Shown: piece after piece, positions 56,398 to 64,000 of the stretch
Layout: every line of letters begins with the position of its first letter
How positions within the stretch are numbered: position 1 is the first letter of the stretch
Source: Novosphingobium clariflavum
Lineage (GTDB): Bacteria; Pseudomonadota; Alphaproteobacteria; Sphingomonadales; Sphingomonadaceae
Assembly (NCBI RefSeq): GCF_026420865.1
Contig: NZ_JAPCWC010000018.1
Coordinates: 1-64,000, forward strand
Reading direction: 5' to 3'
DNA: 64,000 nt
The notes under the pieces: generated by a model
The model's input: only the letters and a program-made list of their open reading frames with translations
The model's database searches: none
What the model was told of the DNA's origin: nothing
Position numbers and translations under genes: made by a program

Positions 56398-57035
56398 GCA
56401 ACTTTCGCGCGGCTCAGCCGAATTTCAGCAAGGGTGAGCTTGGCCCGCACCTGCATGGCCGCTTCGACGTCGACGCCTACCAGTCCGCGGTGAAGCGGGG
56501 GCGGAACGTCATCGTGCTCAAGTACGGCGGCATGACCAAGCGCCCCGGCACGCACCTGGTGGCCGAGGTTCTTGATTCCAGCGCGCCGGCGCGCCTGTTC
56601 CCGTTCCAGTTCTCGCTCGAGCAGACGTATGCCCTTGAATTCGGGCAGGGCTACATGAGCCCCTGTGCGCTGGGCGGCAGGCTGATCGAGGATGAACTGG
56701 CAATCACCGCGATCTCCAATGCGGCCACCGCGCAGGTGACGGCGGCGCTCCACGGATATTCGGCTGGAAACCGCATCATCATGAAGGGTGTTGCCGGCGC
56801 ACTCGGCGTCTACCTCAATAACCGCACCTTCACCGTGGTTGCCTCGGTGGACGACAACAACTTCACGATCGACGTCAACACGATCGGCCTGCCGGCCTTC
56901 ACCGGCGCTACTGGCGGCATCACGCGTACCATCGCCCCGACGCCCGATCCGGTCGACCCGGTGGTGCCGGATCCTGTCCCCGATCCCGATCCGCCGATCG
57001 TGTGGCGGCCGGGCAGCAACGTGCAGATTCCCTGA
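56394..57035 (+). CDS. Phage tail/stabilisation protein, N-terminal part
   Basis: The 213-residue protein begins at a GTG: MSNFRAAQPNFSKGELGPHL is the usual start of a podoviral tail-completion or head-tail protein, followed by RNVIVLKYGGMTKRPGT and FSLEQTYALEFGQGYM. A small inserted β domain (about 85-175, AITAISNAATAQVTA, GVAGALGVYLNNRTFTVV) resembles an E1-FCCH-like module. It then ends in a Pro/Asp repeat (PDPVDPVVPDPVPDPDPPIV) and stops. The continuation lies in the next gene. Confidence 0.7.
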   Translation: MSNFRAAQPNFSKGELGPHLHGRFDVDAYQSAVKRGRNVIVLKYGGMTKRPGTHLVAEVLDSSAPARLFPFQFSLEQTYALEFGQGYMSPCALGGRLIEDELAITAISNAATAQVTAALHGYSAGNRIIMKGVAGALGVYLNNRTFTVVASVDDNNFTIDVNTIGLPAFTGATGGITRTIAPTPDPVDPVVPDPVPDPDPPIVWRPGSNVQIP

Positions 57036-58846
57036 TGGGCGTCGCGCGCGTCTACCGCGTGGGCTCGTCCTACAATGGCGTGGAACTGGCGGAGCTCGAC
57101 TTCGAGCAGACCGCCGACACCATGTATCTCGCCCACCTCGACCATGCTCCGGCCAAACTGCTGCGCGAGGCGCACACGCAGTGGGAATTCGTGAACGTCA
57201 CGTTCGGGCCGACGCTGGCGGCGCCGACGGGCTGCAACGCCGCGGCGACCACACCCAACGTCGACGATCCCAACGATGGGGAGAACTACTTCCCGCAGCC
57301 CGCGACCTACTGTGTGACGGCGATCGACGAGAACGGGCTGGAAAGCCGTGCCTCCAACGAGGACACGGTAACCAATGACCTCACCCTGAAGCGCAACTAC
57401 AACACGATCACCTGGGCCGCGGTGACCGGCGCGGACCGGTACAAGGTCTACAAGGCCGAGAACTCGCAGTTCTTCGGGTACATCGGCACGACCGACGGGC
57501 TGACGTTCCGCGACGACAATATCGGCCCTGCCCTCGATCAGGCGCCGCCCGAGGCCTACAATCCCTTCGGCGCGACGACGGCGGACAATCCGTCGACCGT
57601 CACGCTGTTCGAGCAGCGCTCGATGTGGGCCCGCACCCGCAACATCCCCAACGGCGTCTGGACATCGCGCTCGGCCGAACTGGAAAACATGGACCGGTCG
57701 CAGCCGCTGCGCGAAAATGATAGCCTGACCTTCACCATCGTCGCCGGGCGCGTGAATTCGATCAACCAGCTGGTATCGACAACGGGCCTGCTGTCGCTCT
57801 CGTCGGACTCGATCTTCACGATCGACGGCGACGGCCAGGGTGGCATCCTTGTCGGCAACTCGCCGCCCTCGCCCAAGCGCCAGATCGGGCGCGGCGCCGC
57901 GCGCATCGGCGCCATCGTGGTCGACAACGTGGTGTTCTACGCCCCGTCGGTTGGCTCCAGCGTTCGGACCATCTTCTATTCCTTCGACGTCGATGGCCAG
58001 AAATCCAACGATGTGTCGATCTTCTCGCCCCACTTTTTCGAAGGCTTCGGCATCGTAAGCTGGTGTTACGCCCAGGAGCCGCGCTCGCTGATCTGGGCTT
58101 GCCGCGATGACGGCGCGCTGCTGTGCTTCACCTGGGAGCAGGAGCAGAACGTCTGGGGCTGGACCCTTTGCGAGACCGACGGCAAATTCCTCGACTGCAT
58201 CGCGATCTCCGAGAATGGCGAGGACCGCGTCTACTTCATCGTAGAACGCCAGGTGCAGGGCGAGACGCGGCGCTTTGTCGAGCGGCTGGCCCCGCATCTG
58301 TGGGGGAATGTGTCCGACTGCGTGTTCCTCGACTGTGCCGTGTCGGCCGAGTTCGATGAGCCGCAGTCCGCGTTCACCGGGCTGTGGCACCTCGAGGGCC
58401 GCACCATCTCCGGCCTGGCCGACGGCGTTGCCGTGTTCGACCTGGTTGTCGAGAATGGGACCGTCACCCTGCCCCAGATCAAGCCAACGGCGAGCAAGGT
58501 GACCTTCGGCATTCCGTTCACCGCCGACATCGAGACGCTGCCGCTACGCATGAATGTGCCCAACAGCGGATGGAACGTCGGGCGCAGCCAGCAGCCCGGC
58601 GACGTTGTGCTGACCCTGCGCGATTCGCGGTCGGTGATGGCGGGCATCGACGAGAACAACCTGTTCCTCGTGAAGAACCGTGTCGACGAGGCCTATGGCG
58701 CTCCTGACGATCTGATGACCGGCAACTACGTGGTCAGCACGGCGAACAAGGCAAACGACGGCATCAGTTGCCTCATTCGCTCCGCCGCCCCGCTGCCCCT
58801 GACCGTGCTCGGCGTTGCCATCGACGTGGTGCTGCATGGCGCCTAG
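57035..58846 (+). CDS. Phage tail/stabilisation protein, C-terminal part
   Basis: The 603-residue frame begins MGVARVYRVGSSYNGVELAE, which reads like the continuation of the previous gene (ELDFEQTADTMYLAHLDHAP). A fibronectin-III-like insert follows (ITWAAVTGADRYKVYKAENS near 130), then a β-propeller-like body (IFSPHFFEGFGIVSWCYAQE, LLCFTWEQEQNVWGWTLCET). It forms part of the tail tube or head-tail junction. Its ATG shares the A of the upstream TGA, so the two parts are coupled; a natural split or a frameshift are both possible. Confidence 0.72.
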   Translation: MGVARVYRVGSSYNGVELAELDFEQTADTMYLAHLDHAPAKLLREAHTQWEFVNVTFGPTLAAPTGCNAAATTPNVDDPNDGENYFPQPATYCVTAIDENGLESRASNEDTVTNDLTLKRNYNTITWAAVTGADRYKVYKAENSQFFGYIGTTDGLTFRDDNIGPALDQAPPEAYNPFGATTADNPSTVTLFEQRSMWARTRNIPNGVWTSRSAELENMDRSQPLRENDSLTFTIVAGRVNSINQLVSTTGLLSLSSDSIFTIDGDGQGGILVGNSPPSPKRQIGRGAARIGAIVVDNVVFYAPSVGSSVRTIFYSFDVDGQKSNDVSIFSPHFFEGFGIVSWCYAQEPRSLIWACRDDGALLCFTWEQEQNVWGWTLCETDGKFLDCIAISENGEDRVYFIVERQVQGETRRFVERLAPHLWGNVSDCVFLDCAVSAEFDEPQSAFTGLWHLEGRTISGLADGVAVFDLVVENGTVTLPQIKPTASKVTFGIPFTADIETLPLRMNVPNSGWNVGRSQQPGDVVLTLRDSRSVMAGIDENNLFLVKNRVDEAYGAPDDLMTGNYVVSTANKANDGISCLIRSAAPLPLTVLGVAIDVVLHGA

Positions 58847-59303
58847 CCGGATCGCGGTTGTTCCCGCCGAGCGCCGCCACATCAACACGATCGCCAACAG
58901 GCTGCGCGAGATCGATCGCGAGGAGTGCGAGGCCATGGGCCGCAGCGGCAAGGCTTCGCTGCGGCTGGCGCTGGACACCAGCTCGAAGGCGTGGACCGCG
59001 CTGGTCGACGGCAAGCCCGAAGCGATGTTCGGCGTGGTGGTCGAGGATCTGCTCAGCGGGATCGGCACGCCGTGGTTTCTGGGCACCGACGAAGTTTACC
59101 GGCACGGCCGTGAGTTGCTGGCATGGGGGCCGGTGTTCCTGTCTCGCCTGAGCGCTGGCTTAACCTTGAGCAACTGTGTTTCAGCGAAGAACAGGCGGGC
59201 TATCCGCCTTCTGGAACACTGGGGTTTTGAAGTTTCTTCCGAGGTCCTGTCTTGCGGCGGGGTGGAATTTCGCCGATTTTCTCGGTCACGTGACGCCAGA
59301 TAG
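58836..59303 (+). CDS. GNAT-like phage protein (gp13/DUF2833 type)
   Basis: The 155-residue protein has PAERRHINTIANRLREID, KAWTALVDGKPEAMFGVVVE and SAKNRRAIRLLEHWGFEV, the GNAT-like fold seen in T7 gp13-type proteins located beside internal virion genes. The acetyl-CoA loop is weak. It overlaps the preceding tail gene by 11 bases and its 3' end is overlapped by a reversed HNH gene (59200-59820). Confidence 0.7.
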   Translation: MAPSRIAVVPAERRHINTIANRLREIDREECEAMGRSGKASLRLALDTSSKAWTALVDGKPEAMFGVVVEDLLSGIGTPWFLGTDEVYRHGRELLAWGPVFLSRLSAGLTLSNCVSAKNRRAIRLLEHWGFEVSSEVLSCGGVEFRRFSRSRDAR

Positions 59304-59820
59304 CGCCGCGCCGGATCTGGCCGATCAGGCTGGATGACACTGAGTAATCGGCGGCTATCTCGTGATCGCACCGTAAATCGATGAATATTGCGCTGACTTC
59401 CGCGTCGGTAAGCTTCGCACAGCTGGTTCTCTGACCTTTGCGCCCGCGGTCCTTTGCCACCATGTCTCTGGCATTATCTAGGGCCGTGCCGACAAAAATG
59501 TGGCTGGGGTTTACGCAGCGCCGGTTGTCGCAGTGATGGCAGAGAAGCATTCCTTCTGGGATAGGTCCTTTCATGCACATCCAGAAATACCGGTGCGCAA
59601 GGTAGCGCACCTTGTTGATCTGGATATGCCCATACCCGTGCGGCTGAATGCATCCACGCCAGATCCAACATCCGGTTGCGACTTCGACTTCATAGCGAGA
59701 TAGCGGCGGGACACGGTTCCATTCCGTGTTTTTCTGGACCTTCACCATTCGCCGAGGCGATTCAACGTGGCTTTTTGCAGGGCTACCGTCTGGCCTATGC
59801 AATTCATTACGTGTGATCAT
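59200..59820 (-). CDS. HNH homing-type endonuclease
   Basis: The 206-residue protein has the HNH block LCHHCDNRRCVNPSHIFVGT near 92, preceded by GCWIWRGCIQPHGYGHI and followed by a helix-turn-helix-like region (LTDAEVSAIFIDLRCDHEIA). It is inserted on the opposite strand between two virion genes, as free-standing homing endonucleases are. Its 3' end lies over the last 104 bases of the GNAT-like gene. Confidence 0.85.
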   Translation of the reverse strand: MITRNELHRPDGSPAKSHVESPRRMVKVQKNTEWNRVPPLSRYEVEVATGCWIWRGCIQPHGYGHIQINKVRYLAHRYFWMCMKGPIPEGMLLCHHCDNRRCVNPSHIFVGTALDNARDMVAKDRGRKGQRTSCAKLTDAEVSAIFIDLRCDHEIAADYSVSSSLIGQIRRGAIWRHVTEKIGEIPPRRKTGPRKKLQNPSVPEGG

Positions 59821-59873
59821 TCACTATTCAATAGTGGCCGCCCCGGCGGTTTGAATCGCGAGGGGGAGTAGGT

Positions 59874-60407
59874 ATGTGCGGCCCGGCGGCCATTCCTCTC
59901 ATCGCCGCTGGCATGGCGGCTGCCAGCGCCGGCGTTGGCGCTCTGGCCGCGAACGCCCAGGCGCGCTTCCAGGCGAAGATTTCCGAACGGAATGCGGACA
60001 TGGAGCGCGAAGCAGGGCAGCAGGAGCTGGAGAACACCCGGCAGGCCGCGATCGACCACTATCGCAAGATCGGCCAGCTCAAGGGCCAGCAGCGCGCCCG
60101 CGCCGCCGCGGCTGGTGTCGGCGTGGATTTCGGCACGGCGGCGCAAGTCGTCGACGATACGGAGATGCTCGGCCGCGAGGACGTGGGGCGGATCTACAAG
60201 CAGGGCTATGAGAACCTTCGCGGCCACGACATCGCGGCATCGAACTATGAAGGGCAGGCCTCCGCGTCGCGGCAGGCCGGCACGGCGGCGCTGATCAAGG
60301 GCGGCCTCGATATGGGCTCGTCGCTGCTGGGCGGCGCCAACCAGTACAGCAAGCTGAAGGGCGGCGGATCGCAGACCTACAGCCGCGGTTATGACGGGCT
60401 CTACTGA
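59874..60407 (+). CDS. Internal virion protein, gp14-like
   Basis: The 177-residue protein begins MCGPAAIPLIAAGMAAASAG, a hydrophobic stretch typical of podoviral gp14-like core proteins, followed by a long helix (SERNADMEREAGQQELENTR) and a Gly/Ser-rich end (SYSRGYDGLY). In the T7-like ejection machinery, gp14 forms the channel in the outer membrane. GAGGGGGAG precedes the ATG. TGATG coupling with the next gene. Confidence 0.78.
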   Translation: MCGPAAIPLIAAGMAAASAGVGALAANAQARFQAKISERNADMEREAGQQELENTRQAAIDHYRKIGQLKGQQRARAAAAGVGVDFGTAAQVVDDTEMLGREDVGRIYKQGYENLRGHDIAASNYEGQASASRQAGTAALIKGGLDMGSSLLGGANQYSKLKGGGSQTYSRGYDGLY

Positions 60408-62527
60408 TGCCCCGCGTCCCACAGTATGAGCCCGGCCAGGTCGCGCCGGTCCGCACCACCGGCGAGCGCTTTCAGGCGCCTAGCGGCCCCGGCGCGGCTG
60501 GCATTCTGGCCGAAGGACTGTCCGGCCTCGCCCGCATGGCGGACACGCAGGACCGCATAAATGCGGAGAACGACGAGACGCAATCGCGCCTCGCGCTCGC
60601 CCAGGCACGCAACCAGTATTCCGCAGCCGTCGACCAGTACAAGGGGCTGAAAATGGGCGCGGCCCGGTCCGGGCAGGCCGATTTCGACAAGGGCCTCGAC
60701 GCGATCCGCGAGAGCGTCCTCGGCTCCGCCACCTCGCCGCGCATGCGACGGATGATGGAACAGGGGCTGATCGACATCGACGGCACCGCGCGGCGCATGG
60801 GGGCAAGCCACGCCTTCGAAGAAAGCCGGGCCGAAACCAGTACCAGCTTCAAGGTGGAGCAGGACTCGATCATCGATGCGGCCGTGTCCTCCGACAACCC
60901 GGCATTCCGCGACACGTCCGGCCTGCAGCTGCGCGACAGTGTGCGGCGCCAGCTCGCATTCGACGGCTTCGACGAGAAGACCATGCCGCAGGCCTATGCC
61001 GTAGCGGAAAAGGCGGCGATGTCCCGCATGCACGATGGCGTGCTCAACCGGAAGTTTGCCGCAAAAGATCCAAACACAGACCAGATCTTTGCCTATCTCG
61101 ACGCGTACAAGGATGAGATGACGAGCGAACTCGTCACCCAGACGCTCGCTCGCCTGCAGGGCCCGTTGCAAGAGAGGATGGCGGACGCCGACGCCGACCT
61201 CGCGATGTCACGCTTCAAGCCCACCGAAGGCGCCGCTCCTGTCAGTGCAAACGCTGGACCGTGGCAAAAGGTGGCGATCGACGTCGCCAATCGCTTCGGT
61301 ATTTCCCCGAAGGACGTTGCGACAGTGATGTCTTACGAGACCGGGGGCACGTTCTCACCCACGATTATGGGCGGCACCGGCGGAAACTACATGGGCCTGA
61401 TCCAGTTCGGCCCAGCTGAGCGCAAGAAGTACGGGATCGACAAGGGCTCGACGCCAGAAAAGTGGACACAGGCGGTGGGCGACTATCTGGAGGATCGTGG
61501 CTTCAAGCGGGGCATGGGCGTGCTCGACCTCTATTCCACCATCAACGCCGGAACACCGGGCCGATACGGCGCAAGTGATGGAAACGGTACAGTTTCGAGC
61601 CATGTGAGCAAGATGATGGAGCAGCATTCTGCCCAAGCGTCCCGTTGGCTCGGTGGCGCTGGTGTTTACAGCGCGGCGCCCCGGCAGTGGGATAAGGCGG
61701 AGGCCTCCGAGCGAACCCGCATCCTCGGCGAGGAGCAGGGCTGGTCACCTGAGCGCATCAAGCGAGCGCAACGCACCGTGCTTCAGCGCATCTCTGGCGA
61801 TGAAGGGTTGCTCTCCGACCAGCGCCGCGCCGCCGACGAATCCGCTACGGGCGTTCTGGCCAGTGCCGGCGACAACTTCCGCACGTCGATGATCCCGCGC
61901 GATACCTGGAATGCGCTTTCCCCTGACCAGCAGATCCAGTTCACAGACATTGAAAAGCGGCTGACCAAAGCCGAAGCCCCGGCCGCGAACGGCGAAACGG
62001 TGGTTGCGCTCCATCGTATGGCGGCTGGCGGGCCGCAGGATCAGGCTGCCTTCGCGGGTCTGAACCTTGCGAAGTATCGCGCCTACATGACGCCGAGTGA
62101 GTTCGATGAGATCGCAACCGCGCAGGTGAAGGCTCAGCAGGACCTTCGCAACCCCAAGGCGCAGGACACGCGCACCCAGATCGATGGAGCGATTTCGCGC
62201 GCGAAGAAGTGGGAGGGGGTCGACGTCGACAAGGACGCGACCGAGGGCTTCCGCGTTCGCCGGTACATGGAGCAGCGCGCTGCCGACGAGGGCGCTGGCC
62301 GCACGCTGAACGATGCCGATTATGCCCGCTTTTTCCGCGACGCGACGCGGGCAATCAATGTCGTGAACGGCATTGGCTTTGATGCCGGTAAGCAGCGCTC
62401 TTCGCAGCTGCTGTCCCCCAACTATCGGGCGTTGATCGTGCGCGGATTCCGCCGCGCCTACGGTCGCGATCCGAGCGAGGAAGAGGTGGTGAAGGCTTGG
62501 GAGACTATGGGGTCGCCCGCGAGTTAA
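60407..62527 (+). CDS. Internal virion protein with transglycosylase-like domain
   Basis: The 706-residue protein is mostly helical. A lysozyme-like module lies at about 285-345: ATVMSYETGGTFSPTIMGGT (the Glu could be catalytic) and NYMGLIQFGPAERKKYGI. It would locally open peptidoglycan during DNA ejection. It follows the gp14-like gene by a one-base overlap. A lysis gene cassette is not in the window. Confidence 0.82.
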   Translation: MPRVPQYEPGQVAPVRTTGERFQAPSGPGAAGILAEGLSGLARMADTQDRINAENDETQSRLALAQARNQYSAAVDQYKGLKMGAARSGQADFDKGLDAIRESVLGSATSPRMRRMMEQGLIDIDGTARRMGASHAFEESRAETSTSFKVEQDSIIDAAVSSDNPAFRDTSGLQLRDSVRRQLAFDGFDEKTMPQAYAVAEKAAMSRMHDGVLNRKFAAKDPNTDQIFAYLDAYKDEMTSELVTQTLARLQGPLQERMADADADLAMSRFKPTEGAAPVSANAGPWQKVAIDVANRFGISPKDVATVMSYETGGTFSPTIMGGTGGNYMGLIQFGPAERKKYGIDKGSTPEKWTQAVGDYLEDRGFKRGMGVLDLYSTINAGTPGRYGASDGNGTVSSHVSKMMEQHSAQASRWLGGAGVYSAAPRQWDKAEASERTRILGEEQGWSPERIKRAQRTVLQRISGDEGLLSDQRRAADESATGVLASAGDNFRTSMIPRDTWNALSPDQQIQFTDIEKRLTKAEAPAANGETVVALHRMAAGGPQDQAAFAGLNLAKYRAYMTPSEFDEIATAQVKAQQDLRNPKAQDTRTQIDGAISRAKKWEGVDVDKDATEGFRVRRYMEQRAADEGAGRTLNDADYARFFRDATRAINVVNGIGFDAGKQRSSQLLSPNYRALIVRGFRRAYGRDPSEEEVVKAWETMGSPAS

Positions 62528-62919
62528 AACGTAGAGACGTTGTTCGCGTACGTCGGGTTCTCGAGGCACTTCCAAGTCCGCACCTGAACAACGATCGCCG
62601 CTGATTTCGCCTTCATGTCGCGGACGATTTGCGCTGTGACCTTTTCTGCCATCATCGGATCTTTGATGTCTTCGCTGATTTTCCCGATGAAAGGTTCGCA
62701 CATCGTCGCAGCGGCAGCAGCGATCGTATCAGCACTGTCGGGGCCTTTACTGAGAGCTGCTGACTTCCTGTCCATGCAGGCTTGAGCAACTGCCTCGCGG
62801 TTTCCAATCTGCTTTGACGGGACCTCAAGGATCGGGCATTTCGCCCAATCTGGATTAGGATCTTTCGCGCAGGCGGTCAGTGCGAATGAAGCGGTCAAAG
62901 CGACCATCATCTTGTTCAT
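62524..62919 (-). CDS. Reversed lipoprotein gene (moron)
   Basis: The 131-residue protein has a signal peptide and lipobox LTAC (Cys at about residue 17), then a helical polar domain with four cysteines (CPILEVP, ACMDRKSA, MCEPFIG, WKCLENP). A strong GGAG lies 7 bases before the ATG at 62919. It lies opposite to all virion genes, as expected of a lysogenic-conversion gene, and overlaps the previous stop by 4 bases. A role in superinfection exclusion is inference. Confidence 0.65.
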   Translation of the reverse strand: MNKMMVALTASFALTACAKDPNPDWAKCPILEVPSKQIGNREAVAQACMDRKSAALSKGPDSADTIAAAAATMCEPFIGKISEDIKDPMMAEKVTAQIVRDMKAKSAAIVVQVRTWKCLENPTYANNVSTF

Positions 62920-62987
62920 CTGCAAACTCCCCTGCGATTCAACGCGGTGCATGCCGCCCATAGTGTCCTTTCGTCAAGCGAGGGCCT

Positions 62988-64000
62988 ATGTCGACACCGT
63001 TCCCGGAACTGGAATCCTATCTCCCGGGGGCTCGCCAGCCCCGCCAGCCATCAGCCTCTGCGGTGGCGCCGACATGGCTTGACCGCGAGATCGAGCGGCA
63101 GCGCGACGAGCAGATCCGCGATGTTCTCCTCTCGGCCCCCGCGCCCGATGCGGTGGCCCGGACCGAGAAGCTTGCGCGCGATACCGGCTCCAGCGTGGGC
63201 GAGGTGCAGGGGAACGAGGATGCCGCCCAGCGCGGCCTTCAGGCGAAGCGCGCTCTGTATCTGATGCAGGACAATCCTGCCCTCGCCCGCTGGGCGGGCA
63301 ACAATCCGCGCGGCATGGCAATGGCCGCCGACGATTACGACAACCTGAGCATTTTCGGGAAAGCGTGGAACTGGGTCACCAAGGTGCCTGGCGCCCTTCG
63401 GACGTCCTTCGACACAATGGGGGTGCAGGGCGCGAAGCTGAATTCCATCGTCTACGGTGCTATCGGCGACGCCTACGCCGGACTTGAATCGATCGCTCAG
63501 CCTGGCCGCTTGACTGTCGCCGAAACCGAGGCTCGTGATGCAGCCCGCGCAGGCTACTGGGATGCGGGCGTCGCCAATGCCGAAGCGACGACGGAAGCGC
63601 ACCGCCAGCGGTACAACAGCTATCTCCAGCAAACCATTGTCGGTCAGGGACTCGAATCCCTCGCCCCGTCTCTTACCGCTGCCGCGGCTGGTGTCGTTAC
63701 TCGAAGCCCCGCGCTGGCGACCGGCCTAATGGCAACGTCCGTCGGTGGTCCTGCCTACTACGACGCCCGTAAGAAGGGTCTCACCGCGCCGGAGGCGGCG
63801 CGCTATGCCGCCGTCCAAGGTGGCACTGAATACATCACCGAGCGCATGCCGGCTGGCACGCTGGTCGATCTCATTGCCCGCAAGACGCCGTTCGGCAAGA
63901 CCGTGATGCGCGAGTTGAGCCAGGAGATCGCTGGCGAGAACCTCGCGACCATCGTGCAGGATCTGGCAGACTGGGCTTATCTGCCGGAGAACAAAGACAA
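62988..64000 (+). CDS. Large internal virion protein, partial
   Basis: The gene starts at an ATG with GCGAGGG upstream and remains open to the right edge (337 codons visible). It begins MSTPFPELESYLPGARQPRQ and continues with helical, glycine-rich sequence (AKLNSIVYGAIGDAYAGLES, AAAAGVVTRSPALATGLMAT, ARKKGLTAPEAARYAAVQGG), like the very long last ejection protein (gp16-type) of podoviruses. The downstream part, the lysis genes and the right attachment site lie outside the window. Confidence 0.7.
   Translation, partial: MSTPFPELESYLPGARQPRQPSASAVAPTWLDREIERQRDEQIRDVLLSAPAPDAVARTEKLARDTGSSVGEVQGNEDAAQRGLQAKRALYLMQDNPALARWAGNNPRGMAMAADDYDNLSIFGKAWNWVTKVPGALRTSFDTMGVQGAKLNSIVYGAIGDAYAGLESIAQPGRLTVAETEARDAARAGYWDAGVANAEATTEAHRQRYNSYLQQTIVGQGLESLAPSLTAAAAGVVTRSPALATGLMATSVGGPAYYDARKKGLTAPEAARYAAVQGGTEYITERMPAGTLVDLIARKTPFGKTVMRELSQEIAGENLATIVQDLADWAYLPENKD

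Noticed and set aside
43261..64000. Diversity-generating retroelement, as in phage BPP-1
   Set aside because: The capsid, cement and Bbp19-like genes resemble BPP-1, but no reverse transcriptase or template/variable repeat pair is visible in this window; it could lie beyond the right edge.

Overview
The window is GC-rich chromosomal DNA from an alphaproteobacterium, most likely a sphingomonad close to Novosphingobium. Evidence for this is the gene order around the cytochrome oxidase genes, the pyrE-pdxJ-acpS-lepB-ruvX string, the ring-cleaving and Baeyer-Villiger type catabolic genes, and the protein flavour. This is judged by reading only; no database search was possible.

About 1-43,260 is host chromosome. 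Positions 1-8,000 hold housekeeping and small accessory genes: rarD, an HPP membrane protein, a nitroreductase, ygfZ, two tandem GNAT acetyltransferases, rpmA-rplU and a lipoprotein. From 19,278 back to 8,134 nearly everything lies on the minus strand. First comes aa3 cytochrome oxidase and its assembly genes (ctaC, ctaD, ctaB, a 48-residue membrane protein, ctaG, ctaE, SURF1), then thrC, a SAM methyltransferase, folB and moaA-moaD-moaE, many of them touching or overlapping. Divergent from it, pyrE-pdxJ-acpS-lepB-ruvX and a nucleotidyltransferase run rightward. Then follow an unrecognised three-gene operon (23,320-25,487), a siroheme-synthase-like gene, lysA, a lipoprotein, argH, a TlpA-like lipoprotein and a ynfA-like gene.

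30,549-38,401 is a catabolic island. A leftward operon (SMP-30-like lactonase, EthD-like protein, MFS transporter, Rieske oxygenase) diverges from a rightward SDR and Baeyer-Villiger monooxygenase. Together they could import, hydroxylate, oxidise, lactonise and hydrolyse a ring compound; the substrate is unknown. A chemoreceptor and a class A penicillin-binding protein follow.

From tRNA-Val (43,261) to beyond the right edge lies a prophage. It has a tyrosine integrase beside the tRNA and a leftward operon of small genes. A CI-like S24 repressor is flanked by two pairs of 20-bp operators. A rightward early operon follows, including a RusA-like nuclease. The virion module resembles BPP-1/epsilon15-like podoviruses: Bbp19-like protein, scaffold, major capsid, Bbp16-like cement, tail protein, a GNAT-like protein and internal virion proteins. 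The prophage looks damaged. A phage sliding clamp is cut off into a 5'-less DNA methyltransferase (47,068), a replication protein is cut off into the C-terminus of the large terminase (about 52,763), no portal gene is seen, one small gene is frameshifted (about 56,306) and a tail gene is split (57,035).
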